Below are positions 27,951-35,197 of a stretch of 64,000 nt of DNA, piece after piece. The stretch lies in assembly GCA_934590165.1 (NCBI GenBank), contig CAKTOO010000006.1:67909-131908 (forward strand), in the 5' to 3' direction. The stretch is from an uncultured Dysosmobacter sp. GTDB taxonomy: Bacteria; Bacillota; Clostridia; Oscillospirales; Oscillospiraceae. Every line of letters begins with the position of its first letter. Position 1 is the stretch's first letter. The notes under the pieces are model-generated. The model saw nothing but the letters and a program-made list of their open reading frames with translations. It did not search any database and was not told where the DNA came from. Position numbers and translations under genes: made by a program.

Positions 27951-28490
27951 GTGACGGATACAGAATTGCTGGACCTGCTGCGGCGGGACCGTACCGCCGG
28001 GACGGAAGCCCTCCTGGCCCGCTACCGCCCCCTGCTGCGCTATGTCATCGGCGGTATCCTGGCGGAAAGCGGTGACGAAGAGGACTGCTTGTCCGAGGTG
28101 TGCCTGGTCCTGTGGCAAAAGCTGGACAGCTTTGACCCCGCCAAGGGGGCCCTTTCCGCCTGGTTGACCGCCGTGGCCCGGAATACGGCTCTGAACCATC
28201 TGAAAGCCCACCGCCGCCGGGAAGCCCACACCGCCGAAGCTGTGGGATATCCGGTCTCGCCGGACACGCCGGAGCAGGCGCTGCTGCGTCAGGAGCGGGC
28301 GGAGCGGCTGAAAGCGGCTTTGAACGGTCTCAGGGACCGGGACCGGCAGCTGTTTTACCGCCGTTACTATTATTTGCAGCCCCTCTCCCAAATCGCCGCG
28401 GAGATGGGCATGACAGAACGGGCCGCGGAGGGACGCTTGTACCGGCTGCGCCAGCGGCTGCGGCAGGAGCTGGGAGGTGACGAACCGTGA
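27951..28490 (+). CDS. ECF-type RNA polymerase sigma factor
   Basis: This 179-aa protein has a region 2 (LLARYRPLLRYVIGGILAESGDEEDCLSEVCLVLW, then FDPAKGALSAWLTAVARNTALNHLK) and a region 4 helix-turn-helix (LSQIAAEMGMTERAAEGRLYRLRQRLRQ). It directs polymerase to a small regulon. GTG 27951 is used, 7 bp after AAGGAGG. The next gene starts within its stop (GTGA overlap) and encodes a membrane protein, the common layout for a sigma factor and its anti-sigma or sensor partner. Confidence 0.92.
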   Translation: MTDTELLDLLRRDRTAGTEALLARYRPLLRYVIGGILAESGDEEDCLSEVCLVLWQKLDSFDPAKGALSAWLTAVARNTALNHLKAHRRREAHTAEAVGYPVSPDTPEQALLRQERAERLKAALNGLRDRDRQLFYRRYYYLQPLSQIAAEMGMTERAAEGRLYRLRQRLRQELGGDEP

Positions 28491-29884
28491 GCGAGTGGAA
28501 CGAATTTGACCGGGAGATGATGGAGACTGTCACAGACCTCCCCCCCACCGCCGGCACCGTCCGGGCCGTGACCCCCTGGCGGGACGCCATGGACCGTATC
28601 CTGCTGGGGCTGTGCCTCACGTGCTTTACTTTAAATTTTCTCTATCTGCAATATCTTCTTCCCGCCATCGGCACCGTACAGCTGTATCTGGGCTTCCGCA
28701 CGCTGCGTGGCAATAACCGTTTTTTCAACTTTTGCTGGTTTTTCAGTATCTGTAAAGTAATATTCCTGTTCATCAATTTTGTATTGGACGCCACACCTTA
28801 CAGCGGCATTCTCACTGGGTTCCATAGCTTTTGGCAGACTGGGATCACCGTGGCCATGCTGCTGGCTTTGCGGCAGGCCCTCCGTCTGTCGGCTGCGGCG
28901 GCGGACCGCACCATGGACCGTGACCCCCTGCTGTGGGCGGCGGTCTGGTACGCCGTGCTCATCGCCCTGGCCCTGTTTTGGCCAGAGCCGGGCTGGCTGG
29001 TATTCCTCCTGATGGTGTTTGCTTTTTACCGCATCATCAGAAGCCTGCGCAGCGTCACGGCGGAGCTGGAGGAGTGGGGCTGCGGCGTCCGGGCCTCGCC
29101 GGTGCGGCTCAGCGGGGAGCGGTTTCAGATGGTGTATTACACTTCCTTGCTGGCGTTGGTCCTGCTATGCGGGCTACTCTCCAACCATATTTGGCTGAAA
29201 GGGGAATCAATCGAACAGCCGTTCACAACTGAAGCGGAAGCCATCCAACAGCATCTCAGAGACCTGGGGATGCCGGAGGGGTTTTTGCTCCAGCTGCCGG
29301 AGGAGGAGTTGGGACAGCTGTCCGGCGCATCGGCCTGCCAGTACCTGGAGAATGAAAAAGCATCTTCCGGAAACAACAAGTCTCTCCGCCTTTCCAGTGC
29401 CATGGTGTATCTGGGCGGTGGCACCGCCCGTTTCTACGTCCTGGCAGAGTACGATGACGAAGCACCCCTGTTCTGGCAGAACCTGGCGGAGTTTGCCAAT
29501 TCCAGCACCGTTCGCTGGGATGGCGCCTGCTACCTGTCCTATGAGAAAAGAGGAACAAGTTATCGAACAACTGTTCCTGTCCAAGAAAACGTGGAGACGG
29601 TGGACAATTATTTTTCCGGCCCTTCGGAGAGCACGTTTATCCGCTCTTGGTACAGCTTTCCCGCCGGAGCCAAAAAACGGACCTGCCTGTTCGTCTGTAC
29701 CCAAAAGCTCTGGGAATCTCCGGGGCCGGATACAGATTACTATTACGACTGCATTGTGAACTTCTACCGAAGCCGGCTTTCCCTCACCTATCCTTACAGA
29801 CCTCTCAGCGGGCAGGAACCTTCCCACCGACGGGAGTTGGCGCAGTTCTGTCAGATCTTTGAATTTTCTCAGCCTCTGTCATGA
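28487..29884 (+). CDS. Membrane protein coupled to the ECF sigma gene (possible anti-sigma)
   Basis: This 465-aa protein starts at GTG 28487, inside the sigma gene stop. It has a 35-residue acidic cytoplasmic N-terminus (MSEWNEFDREMMETVTDLP), about six hydrophobic helices up to residue 240, then a soluble part of about 225 residues rich in Tyr and Ser that is probably outside the cell. The coupling and the N-terminal cytoplasmic piece fit an anti-sigma role, but no zinc HxxxCxxC motif is present, so this is inferred. Not assigned to a family. Confidence 0.8.
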   Translation: MSEWNEFDREMMETVTDLPPTAGTVRAVTPWRDAMDRILLGLCLTCFTLNFLYLQYLLPAIGTVQLYLGFRTLRGNNRFFNFCWFFSICKVIFLFINFVLDATPYSGILTGFHSFWQTGITVAMLLALRQALRLSAAAADRTMDRDPLLWAAVWYAVLIALALFWPEPGWLVFLLMVFAFYRIIRSLRSVTAELEEWGCGVRASPVRLSGERFQMVYYTSLLALVLLCGLLSNHIWLKGESIEQPFTTEAEAIQQHLRDLGMPEGFLLQLPEEELGQLSGASACQYLENEKASSGNNKSLRLSSAMVYLGGGTARFYVLAEYDDEAPLFWQNLAEFANSSTVRWDGACYLSYEKRGTSYRTTVPVQENVETVDNYFSGPSESTFIRSWYSFPAGAKKRTCLFVCTQKLWESPGPDTDYYYDCIVNFYRSRLSLTYPYRPLSGQEPSHRRELAQFCQIFEFSQPLS

Positions 29885-29917
29885 AAAACTCCTGCCCACA
29901 TGGGCAGGAGTTTTTTC
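29884..29917 (+). terminator. Terminator after the sigma/membrane protein pair
   Basis: AAAAACTCCTGCCC/GGGCAGGAGTTTTTT hairpin starting at the stop codon; its T-run ends where the first LexA-like box begins. Confidence 0.92.
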
Positions 29918-29986
29918 GAATATTTGTTCGACTTCTTCTTGACACGAACGATTGTTCGAGTTATAGTATATATAGAACAAAAGTTC
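29917..29986 (+). promoter_or_regulatory. SOS promoter with three LexA-like boxes
   Basis: A consensus promoter TTGACA (29939-29944), 17-bp spacer, TATAGT (29962-29967) carries three dyads of the Gram-positive LexA type. They are CGAATATTTGTTCG (29917-29930), CGAACGATTGTTCG (29945-29958, filling the spacer) and GAACAAAAGTTC (29975-29986, over the start of transcription). The central box has perfect CGAAC/GTTCG arms. LexA binding here would block polymerase directly; release follows DNA damage. Confidence 0.9.
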
Positions 29987-30006
29987 GAAAAAGGAGGATC
30001 TGAACA

Positions 30007-30132
30007 ATGACTGGTTGGGGTTTCTTTTTTATGCTGGTGGGTGTTACCTTTTTGACGGCACAGCTGTTCCGCGTTATCAATTATATTGAGCGCCCCGCCC
30101 AACACTCCCGTCGCCGCGCCGTGGCTCGGTAA
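30007..30132 (+). CDS. 41-aa SOS-controlled membrane miniprotein
   Basis: ATG 30007 follows AAGGAGG by 9 bp. The product reads MTGWGFFFMLVGVTFLTAQL (one membrane helix), a short RVINYIERP and a basic tail HSRRRAVAR. It is the first gene after the LexA boxes. Size, single helix and control resemble SOS-induced division inhibitors such as Caulobacter SidA, though there is no sequence match I can claim. A role in halting division or tethering the repair proteins to the membrane is a hypothesis. Confidence 0.8.
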   Translation: MTGWGFFFMLVGVTFLTAQLFRVINYIERPAQHSRRRAVAR

Positions 30133-30144
30133 TCATTTTCTCCC

Positions 30145-31419
30145 ATGGATGTTCTGGAAAAGCTGACGATCCTGACAGACGCCGCCAAATATGACGCCGC
30201 CTGTACCTCCAGCGGCGGGAACCGCGCTTCCAAAAAGGGATATATCGGCAATACCTCTTCCTCTGTGGCCGGATGCTGCCACTCCTTTTCCGCTGACGGG
30301 CGGTGTGTGACGCTGCTGAAGGTCCTCATGACCAACTGCTGCGTGTTTGACTGCAAATACTGCGTCAACCGCCGCAGCAACGACACGATGCGGGCCGCCT
30401 TCACGCCCCAGGAGCTGGCAGACCTCACCATCAGCTTTTACCGGCGAAATTATATTGAGGGTCTGTTCCTCTCCTCCGGTGTACTCCGCAGTCCGGATTA
30501 CACCACGGAACTGATGATCAAGGCCCTGCGCATCCTGCGGGAGGAATACCGTTTTAACGGTTATATCCACGCCAAGGCCATTCCCGGCACGGCGCCGGAG
30601 CTGGTGGAGCAACTTGGCTTTCTGGCGGACCGCATGAGCGTCAATATTGAACTTCCCTCGGAGGCAGGATTGCGGACCCTGGCGCCGGACAAAACGAAGC
30701 AGGCCATTCTGGCCCCTATGCGCCAGATCCAGGTACGGGGCAGGCAAAGCAAGGAGGAACTGGTCAAATACCGCCACGCCCCCAAGTTCGCCCCTGCCGG
30801 ACAGAGCACCCAGCTCATCGTAGGCGCCACGGCGGACAGTGACTTCCACATTCTGCGGCTGACCCAGGGACTCTATGACCGATACCGTCTCAAACGCGTG
30901 TTCTACTCCGCTTACGTGCCGGTAGTGGAACACGCGCTGCTGCCCTCCAAGGATGTGAAGCCGCCTCTGCTGCGGGAGCACCGGCTGTACCAAGCGGATT
31001 GGCTTCTGCGGTTTTACGGTTTTCGGGCGGAAGAGCTGCTGGATGAGCAGCACCCGGATTTCAATCCCCTGGTGGACCCAAAGTGCAGCTGGGCTCTGGC
31101 CCATCTGGACTTTTTCCCGGTAGAGGTAAACACCGCCGATTATGAAGCCCTGCTGCGGGTCCCCGGTATCGGCGTTACCTCCGCCAGGCGTATCCTTACT
31201 GCCCGTCGGGCTAGACGCCTGCGGGTGGAGGATCTGCGGAAAATGGGCGTTGTTATGAAGCGGGCCCAATATTTTCTTACCGCTTCCGGCCGCCGGACGG
31301 AAGGGCTTTTATTCAAACCGGACAGCCTGCTGCGAAACCTGATCGCCGCAGAGCGGCCCCTTTTGCCGGAGGTGGAGCCGGTACAGCTTTCCTTGTTTGA
31401 CTCCCCTGCGCCTGTATGA
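30145..31419 (+). CDS. Putative DNA modification/repair radical SAM protein
   Basis: This 424-aa protein has the radical-SAM cluster CVFDCKYC (CxxxCxxC, near residue 70) and a TIM-barrel region. Its C-terminal helix-hairpin-helix, LLRVPGIGVTSARRILTARR, is of the kind that binds DNA. It matches the family TIGRFAM calls TIGR03916, found paired with the next gene. The start lies 12 bp after the miniprotein stop with no clear Shine-Dalgarno, so coupling is likely. LexA boxes upstream give independent support for a DNA damage role. The reaction is not established. Confidence 0.9.
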   Translation: MDVLEKLTILTDAAKYDAACTSSGGNRASKKGYIGNTSSSVAGCCHSFSADGRCVTLLKVLMTNCCVFDCKYCVNRRSNDTMRAAFTPQELADLTISFYRRNYIEGLFLSSGVLRSPDYTTELMIKALRILREEYRFNGYIHAKAIPGTAPELVEQLGFLADRMSVNIELPSEAGLRTLAPDKTKQAILAPMRQIQVRGRQSKEELVKYRHAPKFAPAGQSTQLIVGATADSDFHILRLTQGLYDRYRLKRVFYSAYVPVVEHALLPSKDVKPPLLREHRLYQADWLLRFYGFRAEELLDEQHPDFNPLVDPKCSWALAHLDFFPVEVNTADYEALLRVPGIGVTSARRILTARRARRLRVEDLRKMGVVMKRAQYFLTASGRRTEGLLFKPDSLLRNLIAAERPLLPEVEPVQLSLFDSPAPV

Positions 31420-31428
31420 GGTCTTGTC

Positions 31429-32286
31429 ATGACAGAAATGGTCTACTATTACGACGGCAGCTTTGAAGGGTTTCTCTGCTGCATCTTCGACAGCTATGCA
31501 AACAAAGAGGTCCTCACCGCCATCTACCGCGATGAGGACCTTGTACCAACCTTATTTGCCACTCGGAGTATTCCCACAGACAGGGAGCACGCCAACCGCG
31601 TATACCGAAAGATTGTAAAGTGTTCTCCCTATACAGCTGATTTGCTGCGAAAATGCTTTCTCACCTGTCTGCCGGACAAGGAGCTCTACCTGTACCGCCT
31701 GGTGGTAAAGCTTTTACGGGAGGGGCCAGGCTTTTTGCGGAATTTCTCTGACGAGACCTTGTATCCCGTGCTCCGGGCCGTGCGGCTTCTCAACGGCGAG
31801 GCCCATCTTTTGAAAGGCTTCGTCCGCTTCTCCGACTTGGGCGGCGTGCTGGGCGGAGAGATTGAGCCGAAAAACCGGGTCCTTCCCCTGCTGCGAAGCC
31901 ACTTTTGTGCCCGCTACCAGGGCGAGAAATTTTTCCTTTACGACCGCACCCACCGGGAGGCCCTGTTCTACGCCAACGGCAAGGCGGTCATTCAGCCGCT
32001 GGAGCACTTTCAAATGGCGACGCCGGATGAAGCAGAGGCTCATTACCGCCTGCTTTGGAAGCGGTTTTACGATACCATCGCCATCAAGGAGCGGTACAAC
32101 CCCAAATGCCGCCAAACCAATATGCCGAAGCGCTATTGGAACACCATGACGGAATTCCAGGATGAAACTTATTTCAGGGTGCAAAGCTCTCCCGCAGGTG
32201 TTGAAGCCCCCGGCGCTCCAGCCGGGATACCTGCACCTGGGACACCCCAAGGACCCGGGCCGTCTGCTCCTGGGTCAGGGATTTGA
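31429..32286 (+). CDS. TIGR03915 family putative DNA repair protein
   Basis: This 285-aa protein begins VYYYDGSFEGFLCCIFDSY and contains LLNGEAHLLKGFVRFSDL, LRSHFCARYQGEKFFLYDRTH and KRYWNTMTEF, the pattern of the radical-SAM-linked TIGR03915 family (some members are fused to a uracil-DNA glycosylase domain; none is visible here). It starts 9 bp after the radical SAM gene. The last 38 codons encode a Pro/Gly/Ala-rich tail that lies opposite the end of sigF, so the functional protein may effectively end near residue 248. Confidence 0.9.
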   Translation: MTEMVYYYDGSFEGFLCCIFDSYANKEVLTAIYRDEDLVPTLFATRSIPTDREHANRVYRKIVKCSPYTADLLRKCFLTCLPDKELYLYRLVVKLLREGPGFLRNFSDETLYPVLRAVRLLNGEAHLLKGFVRFSDLGGVLGGEIEPKNRVLPLLRSHFCARYQGEKFFLYDRTHREALFYANGKAVIQPLEHFQMATPDEAEAHYRLLWKRFYDTIAIKERYNPKCRQTNMPKRYWNTMTEFQDETYFRVQSSPAGVEAPGAPAGIPAPGTPQGPGPSAPGSGI

Positions 32287-32878
32287 AATACCGCAGTAAA
32301 ATGGTCATCCGCTCTTTTTTCGGCAGCTGGTTAATGGCTTCCCGCAGGGCGATGCGCTCCACCATTGCCTCCTCCGGTGCCTCCGTACCCAGCATCCCCT
32401 CCAGTGTCAGCCCGTTCGCCGTTTCCTGCTGTAAGGATTCCGGCGCGTCTGCGGCCAGGTCCGCCCGGGCGATCTCCTCCGGCGTCAGTCCGGTGTCCTC
32501 CGCCAGTTCCGAAAGGGCCGGTTCCCGGCCCAGGCGCTGGCGCAGGCGCTCTCTGGAAGTGTAAAGTAATTGTGCTTGCTCTCGAAGACCCCGCCCTACT
32601 TTCAGCATTCCGTCATCCCGTAAAAAGCGGCGGATCTCCCCGGCGATCTTGGGAACGGCATAGGTGGAAAAGCAGGTGCCATAGGAGAAATCAAAGCCTT
32701 GGACCGCTTTCAAAAATCCGAGACACCCTAGCTGGTACAGGTCATCCGCTTCCACACCTCGGCCGTAATAGCGCCGCACGATGCTCCAGATGAGGCCGCT
32801 GTTTTCCGTCACCGCCCGCTCACAGGCCTCCCGGTCCCCTGCCTGGGCTGCCCGCAGAAGCTCAAGCTGCGTGCTCAT
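32174..32878 (-). CDS. sigF: Sporulation sigma factor SigF
   Basis: This 234-aa sigma-70 protein is the forespore-specific early sigma factor. It shows region 2 (LIWSIVRRYYGRGVEADDLYQLGCLGFLKAVQGFDFSYG, FSTYAVPKIAGEIRRFLRDDG) and region 4 (LTQEQTARVLGVSQVQVSRLERRGLQHLR). ATG 32878 overlaps the spoIIAB stop by 4 bp with no own Shine-Dalgarno, so it is coupled. SpoIIAB holds it inactive until SpoIIAA is dephosphorylated. Its 3' end overlaps the convergent TIGR03915 gene by 113 bp. Confidence 0.96.
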   Translation of the reverse strand: MSTQLELLRAAQAGDREACERAVTENSGLIWSIVRRYYGRGVEADDLYQLGCLGFLKAVQGFDFSYGTCFSTYAVPKIAGEIRRFLRDDGMLKVGRGLREQAQLLYTSRERLRQRLGREPALSELAEDTGLTPEEIARADLAADAPESLQQETANGLTLEGMLGTEAPEEAMVERIALREAINQLPKKERMTILLRYFKSLTQEQTARVLGVSQVQVSRLERRGLQHLRESFAP

Positions 32879-33324
32879 TTTCCCGTCTTCATCCGGGGCG
32901 CCAGTTTCTTTCGCATAAGGACCGTAGTGCCCCGGCCCGGCACAGAGCGGATCGTCAGCTTATCCATGAAGCTCTCCATGATAGTAAACCCCATGCCGCT
33001 GCGCTCCTCTCCTCCGGTGGTGAACAGGGGCTCCCGGGCCTTTGCCACGTCCGCGATCCCCCGGCCATGATCCTTCACCGTCAACTCCAGCACATTTCCC
33101 GGGCAGATGCGGGCCCGCACCGCCACCTTGCCGATGGCGTCCGGGTAGGCGTGGACGATGGCGTTGGTCACTGCCTCACTGACCGCCGTTTTGATGTCCT
33201 CCAGTTCGTTAAGGGTCGGGTCCATCTGGGCGGCGAAGCAGGCCACGGCAGCCCGGGCAAACCCCTCGTTGCTGCTGCGGCTGGGAAATTCCAGCAGGAC
33301 CTCATTGGTGGCTTTTGTTTTCAT
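32875..33324 (-). CDS. spoIIAB: Anti-sigma F factor SpoIIAB
   Basis: This 149-aa GHKL kinase/anti-sigma factor has the N box EAVTNAIVHAY, the G1 motif VKDHGRGIAD and a G2-like GEERSGMGFTIM. It binds SigF and phosphorylates SpoIIAA on serine. ATG 33324 follows AAGGAGG. It sits in the invariant spoIIAA-spoIIAB-sigF order. Confidence 0.96.
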   Translation of the reverse strand: MKTKATNEVLLEFPSRSSNEGFARAAVACFAAQMDPTLNELEDIKTAVSEAVTNAIVHAYPDAIGKVAVRARICPGNVLELTVKDHGRGIADVAKAREPLFTTGGEERSGMGFTIMESFMDKLTIRSVPGRGTTVLMRKKLAPRMKTGK

Positions 33325-33341
33325 TATGTAAACCTCCTTCT

Positions 33342-33647
33342 TTACCGTATGGTCACCAGCCGGCCGATGCCGGCGGCATCCAACACCCGCCGGGCCTGCT
33401 GGGGAACGTTGCACACCAGGATGCTGCCGTCCAGCAGCTGCATCCGCTGCTGGGCCCGCAGGATCAGGGCGATGCCGGAGCTATCCATAAAGGTCACTCC
33501 TGCCATGTCCAGTACCAGCGTTTTCGGCAACGCCGCGTCGATGGCCATCTCCACCTCCCGAAGGCTGTTTCGCGCGCCGTGGTGGTCCAGTTCCCCACTG
33601 AGTTCCAGCAGCAGATTCCTGTCCGCGCTTTTTACATTGATTTCCAT
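33342..33647 (-). CDS. spoIIAA: Anti-sigma F factor antagonist SpoIIAA
   Basis: This 101-aa STAS-domain protein carries the phosphorylation site block LVLDMAGVTFMDSSGIALIL (second Ser of DSSG). Unphosphorylated, it frees SigF from SpoIIAB. Start ATG 33647 follows AAAGGGGA; an upstream in-frame extension to 33743 lacks family similarity. A TATAAT lies about 50 bp upstream, but no clean SigH promoter was found by eye. Confidence 0.95.
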   Translation of the reverse strand: MEINVKSADRNLLLELSGELDHHGARNSLREVEMAIDAALPKTLVLDMAGVTFMDSSGIALILRAQQRMQLLDGSILVCNVPQQARRVLDAAGIGRLVTIR

Positions 33648-33838
33648 AGTGATTCCCCTTTTGCTGATTCTTTGGTTTTTGCGCTGTATTTTCTCCTTTA
33701 TTATAAGTGTACAAGGCTGTCTTTTTTGTCGGATTCTTTCCACACGGCGGCGCTTTACAAAATTTCTTTCACCCGCCCTTGCCTGCGCCTTCGGCAGCGA
33801 ATATTATAAAAGTGGTCTAACTGCACAAGGAGGAAGGT

Positions 33839-34381
33839 ATGAAAAACGTTCACCGGGAATATCCCTTGCTGTCTATGTGTGGCCGCAGTTGCGGCTTGTG
33901 CACCATGCACTTAGGCGGCTACTGCCCTGGCTGTGGCGGCGGAGACGGCAACCAGTCCTGCGTCATCGCCCGGTGCGGTCAGTCTCACGGTGTGGAATTT
34001 TGCTGTCTCTGCCAGGAATATCCCTGCGCCAAATATGACGGCATCGATACGTATGATTCCTTTATTTCCACCCGCAATATGCGTGCAAATTTGGAACGTG
34101 TCCAGACACACGGCCTGGAGACCTGCAAGGCGGAGACGCATGAAAAAATGGCGCTGCTGGCCGGTCTTTTGGCTCATTACAACGCTGGACGGCAGAAAAG
34201 CCTGTTCGCCGCAGCGGTGAATCTCCTGCCGTTGGAGGATCTGCGGACCATCCGGGATCAGCTGACGGGCAAGGCGGCGGATCTGCCTTTGAAAGAGCGC
34301 GCCCAGGCAGCCACCGCATCGCTCCGCCGCGCGGCAAACTCCCGGGGTGTGGATTTAAAGCCCCGCAAAAAGCCGAAATAG
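33839..34381 (+). CDS. DUF3795 family Cys-rich protein
   Basis: This 180-aa protein begins with a zinc- or cluster-binding array (CGRSCGLCTMHLGGYCPGCGGG, CVIARC, FCCLCQEYPC) typical of DUF3795, then a mostly helical C-terminus. AAGGAGG precedes ATG 33839. It is a single gene, divergent from spoIIAA, ending in a two-way terminator. Function unknown; the cysteines suggest metal binding. Confidence 0.88.
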   Translation: MKNVHREYPLLSMCGRSCGLCTMHLGGYCPGCGGGDGNQSCVIARCGQSHGVEFCCLCQEYPCAKYDGIDTYDSFISTRNMRANLERVQTHGLETCKAETHEKMALLAGLLAHYNAGRQKSLFAAAVNLLPLEDLRTIRDQLTGKAADLPLKERAQAATASLRRAANSRGVDLKPRKKPK

Positions 34382-34388
34382 CAAAAAA

Positions 34389-34430
34389 GGACCCTACGGC
34401 GCAAAAAATTTACGCCGTAGGGTCCCTTTT
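34389..34430. terminator. Bidirectional terminator
   Basis: A 13-bp stem (34389-34401/34413-34425), preceded by an A-run and followed by TTTT, serves the DUF3795 gene and the convergent GNAT fragment, whose TAA is in the T-run. Confidence 0.88.
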
Positions 34431-34818
34431 ATTTTTTGTTCCGCCGCTTATACTCCATGGGGATGTAACGGATGACGTCTGACAGCTGCTCCGCCGCTGT
34501 GGGCTGGAAGCCCAGGCGGCGATAGACCTCCACAGCATACGGTGAGGAATGGACTGTGATCGTTTCAGCACCGCTGTCCGTCAAAAAGCGCTGCATCAGT
34601 GCCGTCCCCACTCCCTGCCGGTGATAGTCCGGGTCCACGAAAAATAAGGATATGTAGGTGCCGCCGTGACGGATGGCCAGGACACCGATGTTGCTCTCCT
34701 CCCCAAAGGCGCCATAGACCGTCAAGACTTTCACAATCGCCGGATCGGTAATATAATGTCTACTGAACAAACCGCTTCGTGGCTTGTTCGTGCGGCGATT
34801 GCCGCACAATTCTATCAA
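34429..34818 (-). pseudogene. GNAT acetyltransferase, 5'-truncated
   Basis: Residues from about VYGAF onward are a clear GNAT domain (HGGTYISLFFVDPDYHRQGVGTALMQRFL is the acetyl-CoA loop; VYRRLGFQPT follows), but about 40 N-terminal residues expected for this family are missing. In their place is MIELCGNRRTNKPRSGLFSRHY, encoded by hairpin-rich DNA next to transposase debris. The frame has only a TTG start and no Shine-Dalgarno. It is probably broken by an insertion and later deletion. Confidence 0.75.
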
Positions 34819-34849
34819 AAGGGCTGTTTTCAGCCCTTTTGATAGAATT
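34790..34849. repeat. Paired perfect hairpins at an IS end
   Basis: GTGCGGC/GCCGCAC (34790-34796/34801-34807) is followed at once by a 19-bp perfect inverted repeat (34808-34826/34831-34849) with TTTT loop. The second repeat contains the last codons and stop of the transposase fragment. Confidence 0.75.
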
Positions 34850-35070
34850 CAGACATTGTTACAATGCGTATTTCCGATGGTGCGGTACACCACGTCAGCG
34901 GAAAGTACGCATTAAAGTAGGTTGCCTCGTCGTGAATGTTGCTTGGAATCTGCACATGGGAACCATCCACCGCCAGCAGTGTGTACCCGTTCCACCTTCA
35001 CATGGGACGGTTTTGGTAAGTAAGCCGGCGTAAAATTTCTTCAAAGGCCGCCGATTTTTTCTGTTTTGTC
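34830..35070 (-). pseudogene. IS4-like transposase fragment
   Basis: Minus-strand translation gives AAFEEILRRLTYQNRPM, an internal TGA (34997-34999), then RWNGYTLLAVDGSHVQIPSN and IHDEATYFNAYF. This is the region around the first catalytic Asp (AVDGS) of IS4-type DDE transposases. The frame ends at 34830 in the inverted repeat. Only a few tens of codons remain, with one in-frame stop, so the element is dead. The rest of 35070-35197 has a hairpin (35108-35118/35132-35142) that may terminate valS and nothing else visible. Confidence 0.7.
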
Positions 35071-35197
35071 AAGTGTTTTTTGTGACTTTTTTCAATTATT
35101 TGCAAGCACAGACCAGACCGCCTTGCGTACAGTCTGGTCTGTCGCTTATCTTAATGAGATTACGGCTAGGCGGGGGCCTTGTTTATAACTGTTCCGG

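Noticed and set aside
33647..33720. Possible SigH promoter of the spoIIA operon
   Set aside because: An AAAGGAGAA and a GAAT element are present but the spacing (about 19 bp) does not fit SigH, so I did not call it.
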